Positions 52,101 through 60,425 are shown, counted from the stretch's first letter. The stretch is 64,000 nucleotides of DNA from Streptococcaceae bacterium ESL0729 (GCA_029391995.1 CP113924.1:363501-427500), one strand, 5' to 3'. Program-made: numbers and translations. Notes: generated from the sequence alone by a model not told the origin.

Positions 52101-52721
52101 GTGCTTAAAAATAAATTGGGTCTGACAAGTTCTGCTGAACTTGCCCAGGCAGAAGAGAAGTTAACAAAACAAAAAGCCAAGGAGCTATATGATTCAGGTT
52201 ATATCGACCTTGTTGAAGTTGGCAATTTTAAGGGACTCTCAGCCATTCACAAGTATCTTTTTGAGGATATTTATGACTTTGCAGGTAAGTCTCGCGATGT
52301 TAACCTAGCCAAGGGTAATTTTCGCTTTGCTCCAGTCATGTATCTACAAAATTCCCTGGCCTTTATTGATGAAATGCCCCAGGAAACCTTTGATCAAATT
52401 GTTGAAAAATATGTTGAGATGAACGTGGCTCATCCCTTTCGTGAGGGTAATGGTCGAAGTATGCGAATTTGGCTTGACTTAATCTTTAAAAAAGAATTGC
52501 AGAAAGTTGTTGACTGGTCAAAGATTGATAAGGATGACTATCTACTTGCTATGGAGCGTAGCCCCATTCGGGATATTGAAATTAAATACCTCCTTGAAAG
52601 GTCTCTGGTGCAAGAAGTGGATAGTAGGGATATCTACATGAAGGGAATTGATCAATCTTACTACTATGAGGGTTATACGAGTTATCCGATAGATAGCCTA
52701 AACTCTGATGATTTTAAATAA
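52101..52721 (+). CDS. fic: Fic family protein with C-terminal inhibitory motif
   Basis: About 206 residues. The Fic core HPFREGNGR gives the adenylyl-transferase (AMPylation) active site; all its residues are present. Near the C-terminus SYYYEG matches the inhibitory helix (S/T)xxxE(G/N), placing it in class III Fic, which is controlled within the same chain. The frame is open to 52077 (GTG, ATG 52080, TTG 52095), but GGAAGGGAG lies 9 nt before the GTG at 52101, so I prefer that. Its target is unknown. It has a terminator of its own and no antitoxin gene next to it. Confidence 0.88.
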   Translation: MLKNKLGLTSSAELAQAEEKLTKQKAKELYDSGYIDLVEVGNFKGLSAIHKYLFEDIYDFAGKSRDVNLAKGNFRFAPVMYLQNSLAFIDEMPQETFDQIVEKYVEMNVAHPFREGNGRSMRIWLDLIFKKELQKVVDWSKIDKDDYLLAMERSPIRDIEIKYLLERSLVQEVDSRDIYMKGIDQSYYYEGYTSYPIDSLNSDDFK

Positions 52722-52743
52722 AGAGCCCAGCTGGGCTTTTTTT
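52721..52743 (+). terminator. Terminator after fic
   Basis: AGCCCAGCTGGGCT is a perfect palindrome, preceded by A and followed by T. Confidence 0.85.
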
Positions 52744-52804
52744 GTGTTCATTTTAAAAATAAGGAATCATCTTCCCCCACTTTATACAAATATCCATTCA
52801 AACT

Positions 52805-52822
52805 TGGTATAATAGCTATAAT
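52805..52822 (+). promoter_or_regulatory. Promoter region of the restriction-modification operon
   Basis: TGGTATAAT (52805-52813) and a second TATAAT (52817-52822) lie 50-60 bp before the first gene. The -35 is weak. Confidence 0.5.
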
Positions 52823-52872
52823 AGAGAAGATATGTGAAGTTATTTTGAGAAAAAATCCTTGAGAGGAGCTAA

Positions 52873-53805
52873 ATGGAAAAACAAGATAAAGGTAGTCCCT
52901 TTGAGGCTTTTACAGGGGCAGATATTTTAGAAAATGTTATAAGAGAGCAAATGCCTGAAATTTTAGATATTCTTTTGCTGGATAGGACGAAATCAACTGA
53001 GAAGACAGCCAAAAATATTATTTGGGCCAACGACAACTATATAAGATATAATCGTAAGCTTTATAATGCAGAAGCTCCCATTCAGGCAGAGTTAATTACA
53101 GGTCACATGGGTCAACTTATTAGACCACGAGCCCTAAAGTCTCGCGAGCTCCAAAAATCGCGTACTAAAGCCCGTGCGGAAGTTTTTACGCCCACATGGG
53201 TAGTCAAAAAGCAAAATGACCAGGTTGATAAAAATTATCAAAAAGATGATGTAGAAACTTATGTAAAAAGAAGCTGGCTTGAGATAACTTGTGGTGAAGC
53301 ACCTTATATGGTCAGTCGTTATGATATGGAAACGGGGGATTTTATTCCCATTGACAAAAGGGTGGGATTTCTTGACCGCAAGCTAAAAAGGATTAATCTT
53401 GAGGTGGATGATAAGGCGGACTGGCAAAGGCTGGTCGAAGAAGCCTATAAGGCAAGTTATGGCTTTGAATGGAACGGGGACTCCCTCCTTTTGGCACGGG
53501 AAAATCTTCTTTATACCTACTGGGACTATTATTTTGACAAGTGGGGCGAGGCTCCCTTATATAGTTTATTTAAAGAAATTGCAAAAATCATAAGTTACAA
53601 TGTTTTCCAGATGGATGGTCTTAAATATATTATCCCTTTGAGTGAAAAGAGGGAAAAATTAGAGACAGTTCAATTATCTTTTTCTCTTTTTGATGATGAT
53701 GAAGAAGAGATTGAAGAGGAGTGGATTATAAAACCAGGACGTAGGGTAAAAATTATGAACTGGGAAATTGGTAAAATGGAGTTTTTTGATAAGGGATTAG
53801 GTTAG
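52873..53805 (+). CDS. Methylase-like subunit of a restriction-modification system
   Basis: 310 residues. EVFTPTWVV (residues 103-111) resembles motif X of N6-adenine methylases, and WLEITCGEAPY (135-145) resembles the SAM-binding motif I. No NPPY/DPPY catalytic motif follows, so it does not look like a complete methylase. An acidic patch lies near residue 275. AGAGGAG precedes its ATG and the large helicase-methylase gene follows by 57 bp. Similar proteins are annotated as restriction endonuclease subunit M. It may recognise or modulate rather than catalyse; that is inference. Confidence 0.7.
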   Translation: MEKQDKGSPFEAFTGADILENVIREQMPEILDILLLDRTKSTEKTAKNIIWANDNYIRYNRKLYNAEAPIQAELITGHMGQLIRPRALKSRELQKSRTKARAEVFTPTWVVKKQNDQVDKNYQKDDVETYVKRSWLEITCGEAPYMVSRYDMETGDFIPIDKRVGFLDRKLKRINLEVDDKADWQRLVEEAYKASYGFEWNGDSLLLARENLLYTYWDYYFDKWGEAPLYSLFKEIAKIISYNVFQMDGLKYIIPLSEKREKLETVQLSFSLFDDDEEEIEEEWIIKPGRRVKIMNWEIGKMEFFDKGLG

Positions 53806-53862
53806 TAGTTGCTGCTAGGGAAAGTTGTGAAGCTTTTAAAAAATTAGAAGGGTTTATAAGGT

Positions 53863-56800
53863 ATGTCGGAAAATTTTACATTTTTACAGGTTGAAAATGC
53901 AACAGCAAATCTTTTTACAACAGCCAATATGGCTGAGAAAAATTACACCCAGGAAGATTACGATGGAGTTCTAAGTAAGGGACGTAAATTAGCTGATACT
54001 ACGGCTAGCCTGATTATAGAACGTGAAGGATTAGAGGAGCCTGCTAGAGCTACTTTTGATGACAAACTTAGGATTATTAAGAAAGTAGTTAATGAGAAGT
54101 ATATTATTGATGCCTTTTATGATGTTAAGCGTTTGGGAAATCTTGCTAGCCATGAAATCAACTCAAAGGATGCTACCAAGAAAAATGCCCTTAATGTCCT
54201 CCATCAAGTTTTCGTTCTTCTAGTTTGGTTCATTAACAAGTATACAGATACAGATATTAAAAAATCTTACATTGATTTTTTAGAACCACAAGCTGAGAAG
54301 CTCTATCAGACAGCCGAAAGGAAGCTCATCTATATTCAAACAGCTCTAGCAAGTGAGCCCCATAAAAATACTCAAAAAATTGGTGATACAAGTGTTGCAG
54401 AAGATGATCTTGAGGCAGACTGGTCGCCTAACAGTGACTTTTTAAGGGCTACAGCAGCCAAAAGGATAAGCCAGTACATGACGACATCAGGCCTAGACTA
54501 CGACCTTGGCTGGGCTGAACTTGCCTATAGGAAAGAAGATAAAAGCTGGTTTACAGATCATGAGGTTCACAGGGTCTTGAGAGCCTCAGGCTACAAGCAA
54601 TCTGAAACACTCAAGGGTCAAGAATGGTATGATGTTGACCTTGAGACAGCAAAAAAGGCCATTCAAGCAGTCAAGGAGGGTCGTGAAACTCTTGAAGACG
54701 TTGGTCTTGAATTAGAGACAACAACCAATGGTAGTAGGGTTGAGGAAGCAAACACTAGTCTTACCAGTCCTACTATTAATGCTGCTAAAAATATAATCAA
54801 ACTTAGGCCAGAACAAGAAGCAGCAGTCAAGCAAACTCAGAAGGTATTTCGTAGTAGCAAGTCTAAGAACAAGAAGCGAATGCTTTGGAATGCCAAGATG
54901 CGTTTTGGAAAGACCTTGACCTCCCTCCAACTTATAAAAGAAGAAGGCTATCAAAAGGTTCTTATTTTAAGCCATCGTCCAGTAGTATCCGACTCTTGGG
55001 GCAAGGATTTTGACAAGATGGATATGGCAGAAAAGGGCTATCGTTTTGGATCAAAAGATAGCGGAGCAAGCTTTGATGACTTGAAGTCAGGCAATTCCCC
55101 CTTTATTTACTTTGTATCTATGCAAAAGCTTCGCTACGGAAATGGTGAAACAAATCTGGAAGAATTTGCTGGTGTGGATTGGGACTTGATAATCATTGAT
55201 GAAGCCCATGAAGGAACCCAGACTGACCTTGCAGGAACAGTTATGAATTCTCTAATTAAAGATAATACAAGAGTTTTAGAGCTTTCAGGCACTCCCTTTA
55301 ATATTCTTGATCAGTATGAAGATGAGCAAGTTTATACTTGGGATTATACTATGGAACAAAGAGCTAAGCTTAAGTGGTCTTTAGAAAAGCCAGATTTACC
55401 AAATCCTTATGAGAGCCTACCTAAGGTTTCAATGTTTACCTTTGATATGAAAAACAAGGCTAAGTTTGCAACAGATACAAAATTCTTTAATTTCCGTGAA
55501 TTTTTCAAGGTAGATGCTGATGGTGAGTTAGTCTATAAGGCTGATGTAAAAGCCTTCCTAGATAATATTACTAATAAGGATAGTCATACAAATTATCCCT
55601 TCTCGACTGAAGAATATAGAAACTCTCTCCGCCATACCCTTTGGATAATGCCAGGTGTTAAGGAGGCTAATGCCTTTGAAAAACTCCTAAAGGAACATAA
55701 AATTTTTGGTCAAGACTATAAGATTGTCAATGTGGTCAAAAATGATAAATCAGATGAGACCACAATAACTAGTGAGAGTGACCTTGAAAAAGTAAGAGAA
55801 GCCATTGGTGATCCTAGCCAGACCAAGACCATTACTCTGACTGTAAGAAAGCTTACAACGGGAGTAAATGTTCCAGAGTGGAATGCTGTCCTCTTCTTAT
55901 CAAATATGAATTCACCCATGAATTACCTGCAAGCTGCCTTTAGGGCACAAACCCCTTTTTCTCACGAAAAATTAGGGGTCAAAAAAGAAGCCTATGTTTT
56001 CGACTTTGCACCAGACAGGGCTTTGACCATAATGGCTGAATCAGCTCAGATTAATTCAGGTGTTGGTAAAAAGAATACAGTCGAGCAAAAAGAAGCCATG
56101 ATTAATCTTTTAAACTTCATGCCTATCCTTGGAACAAAGGATACTGGCATGGATGTGTTTGATGTCGATAAGATGCTTACCCAACTTAAGCGTGTCTATG
56201 CTGAGAAGGCTGTCCGGACTGGTTTTGACGATGAGTCCCTTTATAATGACAATCTGCTTACCCTAACGGAAGGTGATGCTACAACATTTAGGGAACTTGA
56301 TGCCATTGTTGGGAAAACTCAAGGTAGTAAAAAAACTAAGATTATTATTTCAGATAATGGCTTGACTGACTTAGAATATGAGCTGGGCGAGCGTGCCAAG
56401 AAGAAGAAGAAAGGCGACCGTAGTAAGGAAGAAGAGGCAGCCCTTGAAAAGTCTAAGGAAGCCCAAAAGGAAAGAAAGGCTATGATTTCCATCCTTAGGG
56501 GAGTATCAATCAGGATTCCTATGATGATTTACGGGATGGATGTTGACCTGCAAAAGAATATCACCATTGATGATTTCATTAATCTTGTTGATGCTAAGTC
56601 CTGGGAGGAGTTCATGCCCAAGGGCTTCACTAAGCGTATGTTTAAAGATATTGCCAAGTATTATGATCCAGAGGTCTTTGTTGAGGCGGGACAAATTATT
56701 AGGGAACGAGCTAGATCTTATGATTACCTGGATTATGTTGACCGGGCTGAGAAGATAGCTGAGCTTTTTGCAAGCTTTAAAAATCCAGATAAGGAGACAG

Positions 56801-58308
56801 TCCTTACTCCTTGGAGGGTTGTTAATATGCAGCTGGTTAAAAGCCTAGGTGGATTAAACTTTTATGATGATGATTTTACAAGTCCTACAACAGGTGGGGT
56901 AAGTAATCTTCATTGGGTTGAAAATGACCGGACAGAGTCGGTATACTCAGGGGATAAAAAGTTCCTCGATATTAATGCAAAGACAGGACTCTACCCTCTT
57001 CATGTAGCTATGAGTCTTTACTATAAGGAGATGATGACGCGTGATGACAATCATTTTGATGCAAATCAAGTTTACAGGGATATCCTGAAAAATAATGTTC
57101 ATGCTATAGCCAAAACACCTATGGCAAAGACTATTACTCAAAGAACTTTAGCTGGGTATAAAGATTATGAGACAAGTGTTGAGTATATTGATGGCCTGGT
57201 TGACGCCATGAAAGAAAGTACAGAACTTGGTGTACAAAAAGTTGAGGAGGCATTTAAAGACATGAAATTTGATGTTGTGGTGGGGAATCCGCCGTATCAG
57301 GAGAATAATGATTCTAAAAATAATCAATCTATGCCAATATATAATTATTTTTATGATTTAGCAGAAAAAGTTTCTGAAGAGTATATTTTAATTTCTCCAG
57401 CACGTTTTTTATCTAATCAAGGTGCTACCCCTAAGGCATGGAATAGAAAAATGCTTAGGGATAATCATATTGAAGTTATATATTTTAATCCTAAAAGTAG
57501 TGAAGTTTTTCCAAATACGGATATAAAGGGTGGAGTTATAATTCTCCACAGAGATGAGAATATATGTTTTGAAACTATTGATATTTTTATCCCATTTGGA
57601 GAATTAAGAAGTATTTATCAAAAAGTAAGTAGTGTTGACAAACATAATTTGAGTTCTCTAATTTATAGTCCAGATAGCTATAAGTTATCGAATTTATTAT
57701 TTGAAGAGCATCCAGAGGTTATTGGTAGAACAGATGCATCACATGCTAAATCAATGGCATCTAGCGTCTTTAATAGGTATCCCGAAATATTTTTTGAAGA
57801 TAAACCTACAGATAAATATGAATACATACAGATATATGGCCGTTTTGAGGGAGAAAGAACTTATAAATGGATTAAAAGAAAGTATGTTGCAGACCATCAA
57901 AATTTAGATAAATGGAAGGTATTTATTCCGGGTGCAAATGGATCTGGTGCAATTGGTGAGGTTCTATCTACACCCGTAACCGGGCACCCCGTAACCGGGC
58001 ACCCCGTAACCGGGCACACTCAAACGTTTGTTTCCATTGGAAATTTTAGTACTCAATTTGAAGCAGAATCACTTCTAAAATATTTAAAAGGAAAATTTTC
58101 TAGAGCAATGCTAGGAATAATGAAAACGACTCAAAATAACCAATCAAAGGAAACCTGGTCTAAGGTTCCACTGCAAGATTTTACCCAAAATTCAGATATA
58201 GATTGGTCAAAATCCATTCCTGAAATTGACCAACAACTCTATAAAAAATATAACTTGAGCCAAGAAGAAATTGATTTTATCGAAGATAAAGTAAGGGCTA
58301 TGGAATAG
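53863..58308 (+). CDS. Helicase-methylase fusion of a restriction-modification system
   Basis: 1481 residues. The N-terminus (about 40-145) resembles the DUF4145-type domain of restriction subunits. An SF2 helicase follows: Walker A MRFGKT near 346, DEAH box IIDEAHEG near 445, LSGTPFN near 473, TTGVNVPEW near 665 and AAFRAQTP near 690. The methylase part has LTPWRVVN, a degenerate motif I (FLDINAKTGLYP near 1033) and catalytic NPPYQ near 1142. The end looks like an Eco57I-type target-recognition region. A 15-bp unit is repeated three times there (residues about 1371-1385). No nuclease motif is clear. Confidence 0.85.
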   Translation: MSENFTFLQVENATANLFTTANMAEKNYTQEDYDGVLSKGRKLADTTASLIIEREGLEEPARATFDDKLRIIKKVVNEKYIIDAFYDVKRLGNLASHEINSKDATKKNALNVLHQVFVLLVWFINKYTDTDIKKSYIDFLEPQAEKLYQTAERKLIYIQTALASEPHKNTQKIGDTSVAEDDLEADWSPNSDFLRATAAKRISQYMTTSGLDYDLGWAELAYRKEDKSWFTDHEVHRVLRASGYKQSETLKGQEWYDVDLETAKKAIQAVKEGRETLEDVGLELETTTNGSRVEEANTSLTSPTINAAKNIIKLRPEQEAAVKQTQKVFRSSKSKNKKRMLWNAKMRFGKTLTSLQLIKEEGYQKVLILSHRPVVSDSWGKDFDKMDMAEKGYRFGSKDSGASFDDLKSGNSPFIYFVSMQKLRYGNGETNLEEFAGVDWDLIIIDEAHEGTQTDLAGTVMNSLIKDNTRVLELSGTPFNILDQYEDEQVYTWDYTMEQRAKLKWSLEKPDLPNPYESLPKVSMFTFDMKNKAKFATDTKFFNFREFFKVDADGELVYKADVKAFLDNITNKDSHTNYPFSTEEYRNSLRHTLWIMPGVKEANAFEKLLKEHKIFGQDYKIVNVVKNDKSDETTITSESDLEKVREAIGDPSQTKTITLTVRKLTTGVNVPEWNAVLFLSNMNSPMNYLQAAFRAQTPFSHEKLGVKKEAYVFDFAPDRALTIMAESAQINSGVGKKNTVEQKEAMINLLNFMPILGTKDTGMDVFDVDKMLTQLKRVYAEKAVRTGFDDESLYNDNLLTLTEGDATTFRELDAIVGKTQGSKKTKIIISDNGLTDLEYELGERAKKKKKGDRSKEEEAALEKSKEAQKERKAMISILRGVSIRIPMMIYGMDVDLQKNITIDDFINLVDAKSWEEFMPKGFTKRMFKDIAKYYDPEVFVEAGQIIRERARSYDYLDYVDRAEKIAELFASFKNPDKETVLTPWRVVNMQLVKSLGGLNFYDDDFTSPTTGGVSNLHWVENDRTESVYSGDKKFLDINAKTGLYPLHVAMSLYYKEMMTRDDNHFDANQVYRDILKNNVHAIAKTPMAKTITQRTLAGYKDYETSVEYIDGLVDAMKESTELGVQKVEEAFKDMKFDVVVGNPPYQENNDSKNNQSMPIYNYFYDLAEKVSEEYILISPARFLSNQGATPKAWNRKMLRDNHIEVIYFNPKSSEVFPNTDIKGGVIILHRDENICFETIDIFIPFGELRSIYQKVSSVDKHNLSSLIYSPDSYKLSNLLFEEHPEVIGRTDASHAKSMASSVFNRYPEIFFEDKPTDKYEYIQIYGRFEGERTYKWIKRKYVADHQNLDKWKVFIPGANGSGAIGEVLSTPVTGHPVTGHPVTGHTQTFVSIGNFSTQFEAESLLKYLKGKFSRAMLGIMKTTQNNQSKETWSKVPLQDFTQNSDIDWSKSIPEIDQQLYKKYNLSQEEIDFIEDKVRAME
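57973..58017 (+). repeat. Three 15-bp tandem repeats inside the methylase gene
   Basis: The unit CCCGTAACCGGGCAC occurs three times without change (57973, 57988, 58003) and encodes PVTGH three times. It is GC-rich (11 of 15) in an AT-rich gene, and each unit contains CCCG-TAAC-CGGG. Loss or gain of a unit keeps the frame. Confidence 0.95.
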
Positions 58309-58332
58309 AATGATTTTATTCATTTACAACGT

Positions 58333-58383
58333 AAATAACACCAATGAAAAAGATTTTAATCTTTTTCATTGGTGTTATTTTTT
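58333..58383. terminator. Bidirectional terminator with a perfect 23-bp stem
   Basis: Positions 58333-58355 and 58358-58380 are perfect reverse complements around a 2-nt centre. A T-run follows on the plus strand. The left arm lies after the methylase stop; the right arm encodes the last residues of the minus-strand repeat gene, whose stop codon (58356-58358) starts in the loop. Confidence 0.85.
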
Positions 58384-59243
58384 AACTCGATGTGTGTTTC
58401 TTTAGCAACTTTATAGGATGTATATACAACAGTAAATATTATAATAGAGTATATACCATGGGTGCCTGTTACTTCTTCCAAAAATTTTTCTAAAAGAAAA
58501 TTAAACATCAGTTGAAAAATTACATCATCCTTATAAATATTAAATACTTTATCTTTTATTATTGATAAGGTATTTATATGTTTATCGAGTTCTTTGTCTT
58601 TGCCTGTGCTTAATGAATCAATTTCCTCGAAATTTATACCTTCGCTACTAAAAATATTAGTATCAAAATCAAAAGTATATGACTTTTCTGATTCCGTCGT
58701 AGCCATACTGTACACATCTGAAGTTATGATATCAAGAATGGGTTTTATTGATTCTATTAGTGAATCAAAGTGATATATATTTAGCTTTAGGTCATTGATT
58801 TTAATAATATTAGCCATTGATTCTTTCAATAAATCAGAGTACTGTATATTTGATTCAAGGTTATTACTTTTAATAATATTAGTTATTGATTCTGTCAATG
58901 AATCAAAGTACTGCATATTTGGTCCAATATTATTACTTTTGATAACATTAGTTACTGATTCTGTCAATGAATCAAAGTACTGTATATTTAATTCAAGGTT
59001 ATTACTTTTAATAATATTAGTTATTGATTCTGTCAATGAATCAAAGTACTGCATATTTGGTCCAATATTATTACTTTTGATAACATTAGTTACTGATTCT
59101 GTCAATGAATCAAAGTACTGCATATTTGGTCCAATATTATTACTTTTAATAATATTAGTTACTGATTCCGTTAATGAATCAAAGCGATGTGCGCTGGAGA
59201 TAAGAAATTTATCGTCAATATCAAATATTAGTGTATCTGTCAA
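58356..59243 (-). CDS. Protein with 23-residue tandem repeats and C-terminal hydrophobic segment
   Basis: 295 residues. After about 20 residues come six to seven copies of a 23-residue unit of type FDSLTESVTNVIKSNN plus a variable end; copies 1-5 are close, 6-7 degenerate. A helical acidic region follows, then a hydrophobic stretch GIYSIIIFTVVYTSY near 268-282 that could cross a membrane. It starts with TTG at 59243, with AAGGAAG upstream and TGGTATAAT (59278-59286) as promoter. It is very AT-rich and convergent to the restriction-modification operon. I do not recognise a family. An opposite-strand ORF over the repeats is a shadow. Confidence 0.7.
   Translation of the reverse strand: MTDTLIFDIDDKFLISSAHRFDSLTESVTNIIKSNNIGPNMQYFDSLTESVTNVIKSNNIGPNMQYFDSLTESITNIIKSNNLELNIQYFDSLTESVTNVIKSNNIGPNMQYFDSLTESITNIIKSNNLESNIQYSDLLKESMANIIKINDLKLNIYHFDSLIESIKPILDIITSDVYSMATTESEKSYTFDFDTNIFSSEGINFEEIDSLSTGKDKELDKHINTLSIIKDKVFNIYKDDVIFQLMFNFLLEKFLEEVTGTHGIYSIIIFTVVYTSYKVAKETHIELKNNTNEKD
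58795..59190 (-). repeat. 69-bp tandem repeats coding the 23-residue units
   Basis: Units begin at 58861, 58930, 58999, 59068 and 59137 (the last partial), with a degenerate copy from about 58795. Units 58861-58929 and 58999-59067 are identical. Pairs of units form a 138-bp higher-order repeat, which suggests recent duplication. Confidence 0.95.
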
Positions 59244-59314
59244 AATTCAATTACTTCCTTTATCATAATTTTTTATTATTATACCATAATTGAAGATTTT
59301 TTTTGCATATCAAA

Positions 59315-59330
59315 CCACTATATATAGTGG
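59315..59330. repeat. Perfect 16-bp palindrome
   Basis: CCACTATATATAGTGG is its own reverse complement. It lies upstream of the minus-strand repeat gene promoter and could be an operator. Confidence 0.85.
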
Positions 59331-59331
59331 C

Positions 59332-59375
59332 TTAATAGTTAAAAGATACCATATATTGTATCTTTTAACTATTAA
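59332..59375. repeat. Perfect 18-bp inverted repeat with 8-nt loop
   Basis: 59332-59349 and 59358-59375 are exact reverse complements (TTAATAGTTAAAAGATAC on the left). TATAAT follows at 59383, so it may be an operator or a hairpin in an opposing transcript. Confidence 0.9.
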
Positions 59376-59408
59376 ATTAATATATAATATCTCTAAGGAG
59401 TAATATAA

Positions 59409-59435
59409 ATGTCCAAATATCGGTCTCAGGTCTGA
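59409..59435 (+). other. Eight-codon ORF with strong ribosome-binding site
   Basis: ATG at 59409 reads MSKYRSQV and then stops. AAGGAG (59395-59400) lies at ideal spacing and TATAAT at 59383-59388 could be its -10. It may be a leader peptide or the remaining start of a lost gene; the sequence does not decide. Confidence 0.4.
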
Positions 59436-59698
59436 TGTTCCAATTTTTGTTCTGGGGTATTATATACACATGGAAGCGGGTGATGGCTTTACGGTTTTAC
59501 ACTTAGTCAAAACCGTGATTCAATTATCCTCTTCCGTCGATAGTTTGTATTGACTGTCTTATTCCTAGCCTCATGTCGGGTGATATTTGGTTAGGGTGTA
59601 AAACTTTTTTCATAAAACTCCATAAGTTCTTAGAACTTATAAAAAACTCCTTAAAAATAAAAAAACTCCTAAAAAACCGAGACTCCACTCGGTTTTTT
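59436..59698 (+). other. Non-coding region with several hairpins ending in a terminator
   Basis: No gene is visible. ACGGTTTT (59491-59498) pairs with AAAACCGT (59509-59516), and CCTAGCC (59564) with GGTTAGG (59589). ATAAGTTCTTAGAACTTAT (around 59622) is a near-perfect palindrome. Three AAAACTCC boxes follow. The region ends with the terminator CCGAG-loop-CTCGG-T6 at 59671-59698, which has an A-run on the left. It could be a small RNA gene or decayed sequence. Confidence 0.45.
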
Positions 59699-60425
59699 CT
59701 TGTTTATGAATGTTCATAGGTAATATTTATTTTTTAAAATCAATCTTCTTTTCCAGATAACTCGTTGTCCATTCTATCAACCAAAACAAGTTTTGGGATA
59801 GAAGTGGCACTTAGTTTTTTCTTGTCCATGAGGGTTTACAGGTAATGTTTATCTACTGGAATCAATATCCTTTTCCAAATAATCCGCTGTCGATTTCGCT
59901 AAGCAAACGAGTTTGCAAGCTCAAGTCGCACTCGGTTTTTTTCATGTTTATAGGTATTTTCAGATTGCATATACTTCCTGTTTAATCATCTTTTCCAGAT
60001 ACCTCGTTGTTCATTCCATCAACCAAAACAAGTTTTGGGATAGAAGTGGTACTTAGTTTTTTCTTGTCCATGAGGGTTTACAGGTAATGTTTATCTGCTG
60101 GAATCAATATCCTTTTCCAAATAACTCGCTGTCGATTTCGCTAGGCAAACGAGTTTGCAAGCTCAAGTCGCACTTGGTTTTTTCTTGTCCATGAGGGTTT
60201 ACAGGTAATGTTTATCTGCTGGAATCAATATCCTTTTCCAAATAACTCGCTGTCGATTTCGCTAAGCAAACGAGTTTGCAAGCTCAAGTCGCACTTGGTT
60301 TTTTCTTGTCCATGAGGGTTTACAGGTAATGTTTATCTGCTGGAATCAATATCCTTTTCCAAATAACTCGCTGTCGATTTCGCTAGGCAAACGAGTTTGC
60401 AAGCTCAAGTCGCACTCGGTTTTAT
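59699..60425 (+). repeat. Array of six 121-bp units with conserved hairpin and T-tract
   Basis: Units start near 59699, 59821, 59943, 60063, 60184 and 60305. Four (type B: 59821, 60063, 60184, 60305) are almost identical and two (type A: 59699, 59943) diverged, in the order A-B-A-B-B-B. Each has AACTCG or similar, a strong hairpin, then a T-tract. The inner stem is CCAAAAC/GTTTTGG in type A and GCAAAC/GTTTGC in type B, so the pairing is kept while the bases change. No ORF is present. It may be a set of tandem small RNAs with terminators. Confidence 0.8.

Noticed and set aside
58795..59268. Plus-strand ORF of 157 codons over the 69-bp repeats
   Set aside because: It is the mirror of the minus-strand repeat gene; it has no ribosome-binding site and gives a monotonous hydrophobic product. 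The minus frame has promoter, ribosome-binding site and terminator.
59436..59698. 6S RNA, tmRNA, RNase P RNA or SRP RNA
   Set aside because: None of their conserved sequences or the expected overall folds could be recognised, only separate short hairpins.
59699..60425. CRISPR array
   Set aside because: The units repeat over their whole 121 bp with no unique spacers, and no cas genes are present.
59699..60425. Type III toxin-antitoxin RNA (ToxI/AbiQ type)
   Set aside because: Those RNAs have repeats of about 35 nt and are followed by a toxin gene on the same strand; here the units are 121 bp and the next gene is a convergent DsbA-like protein.
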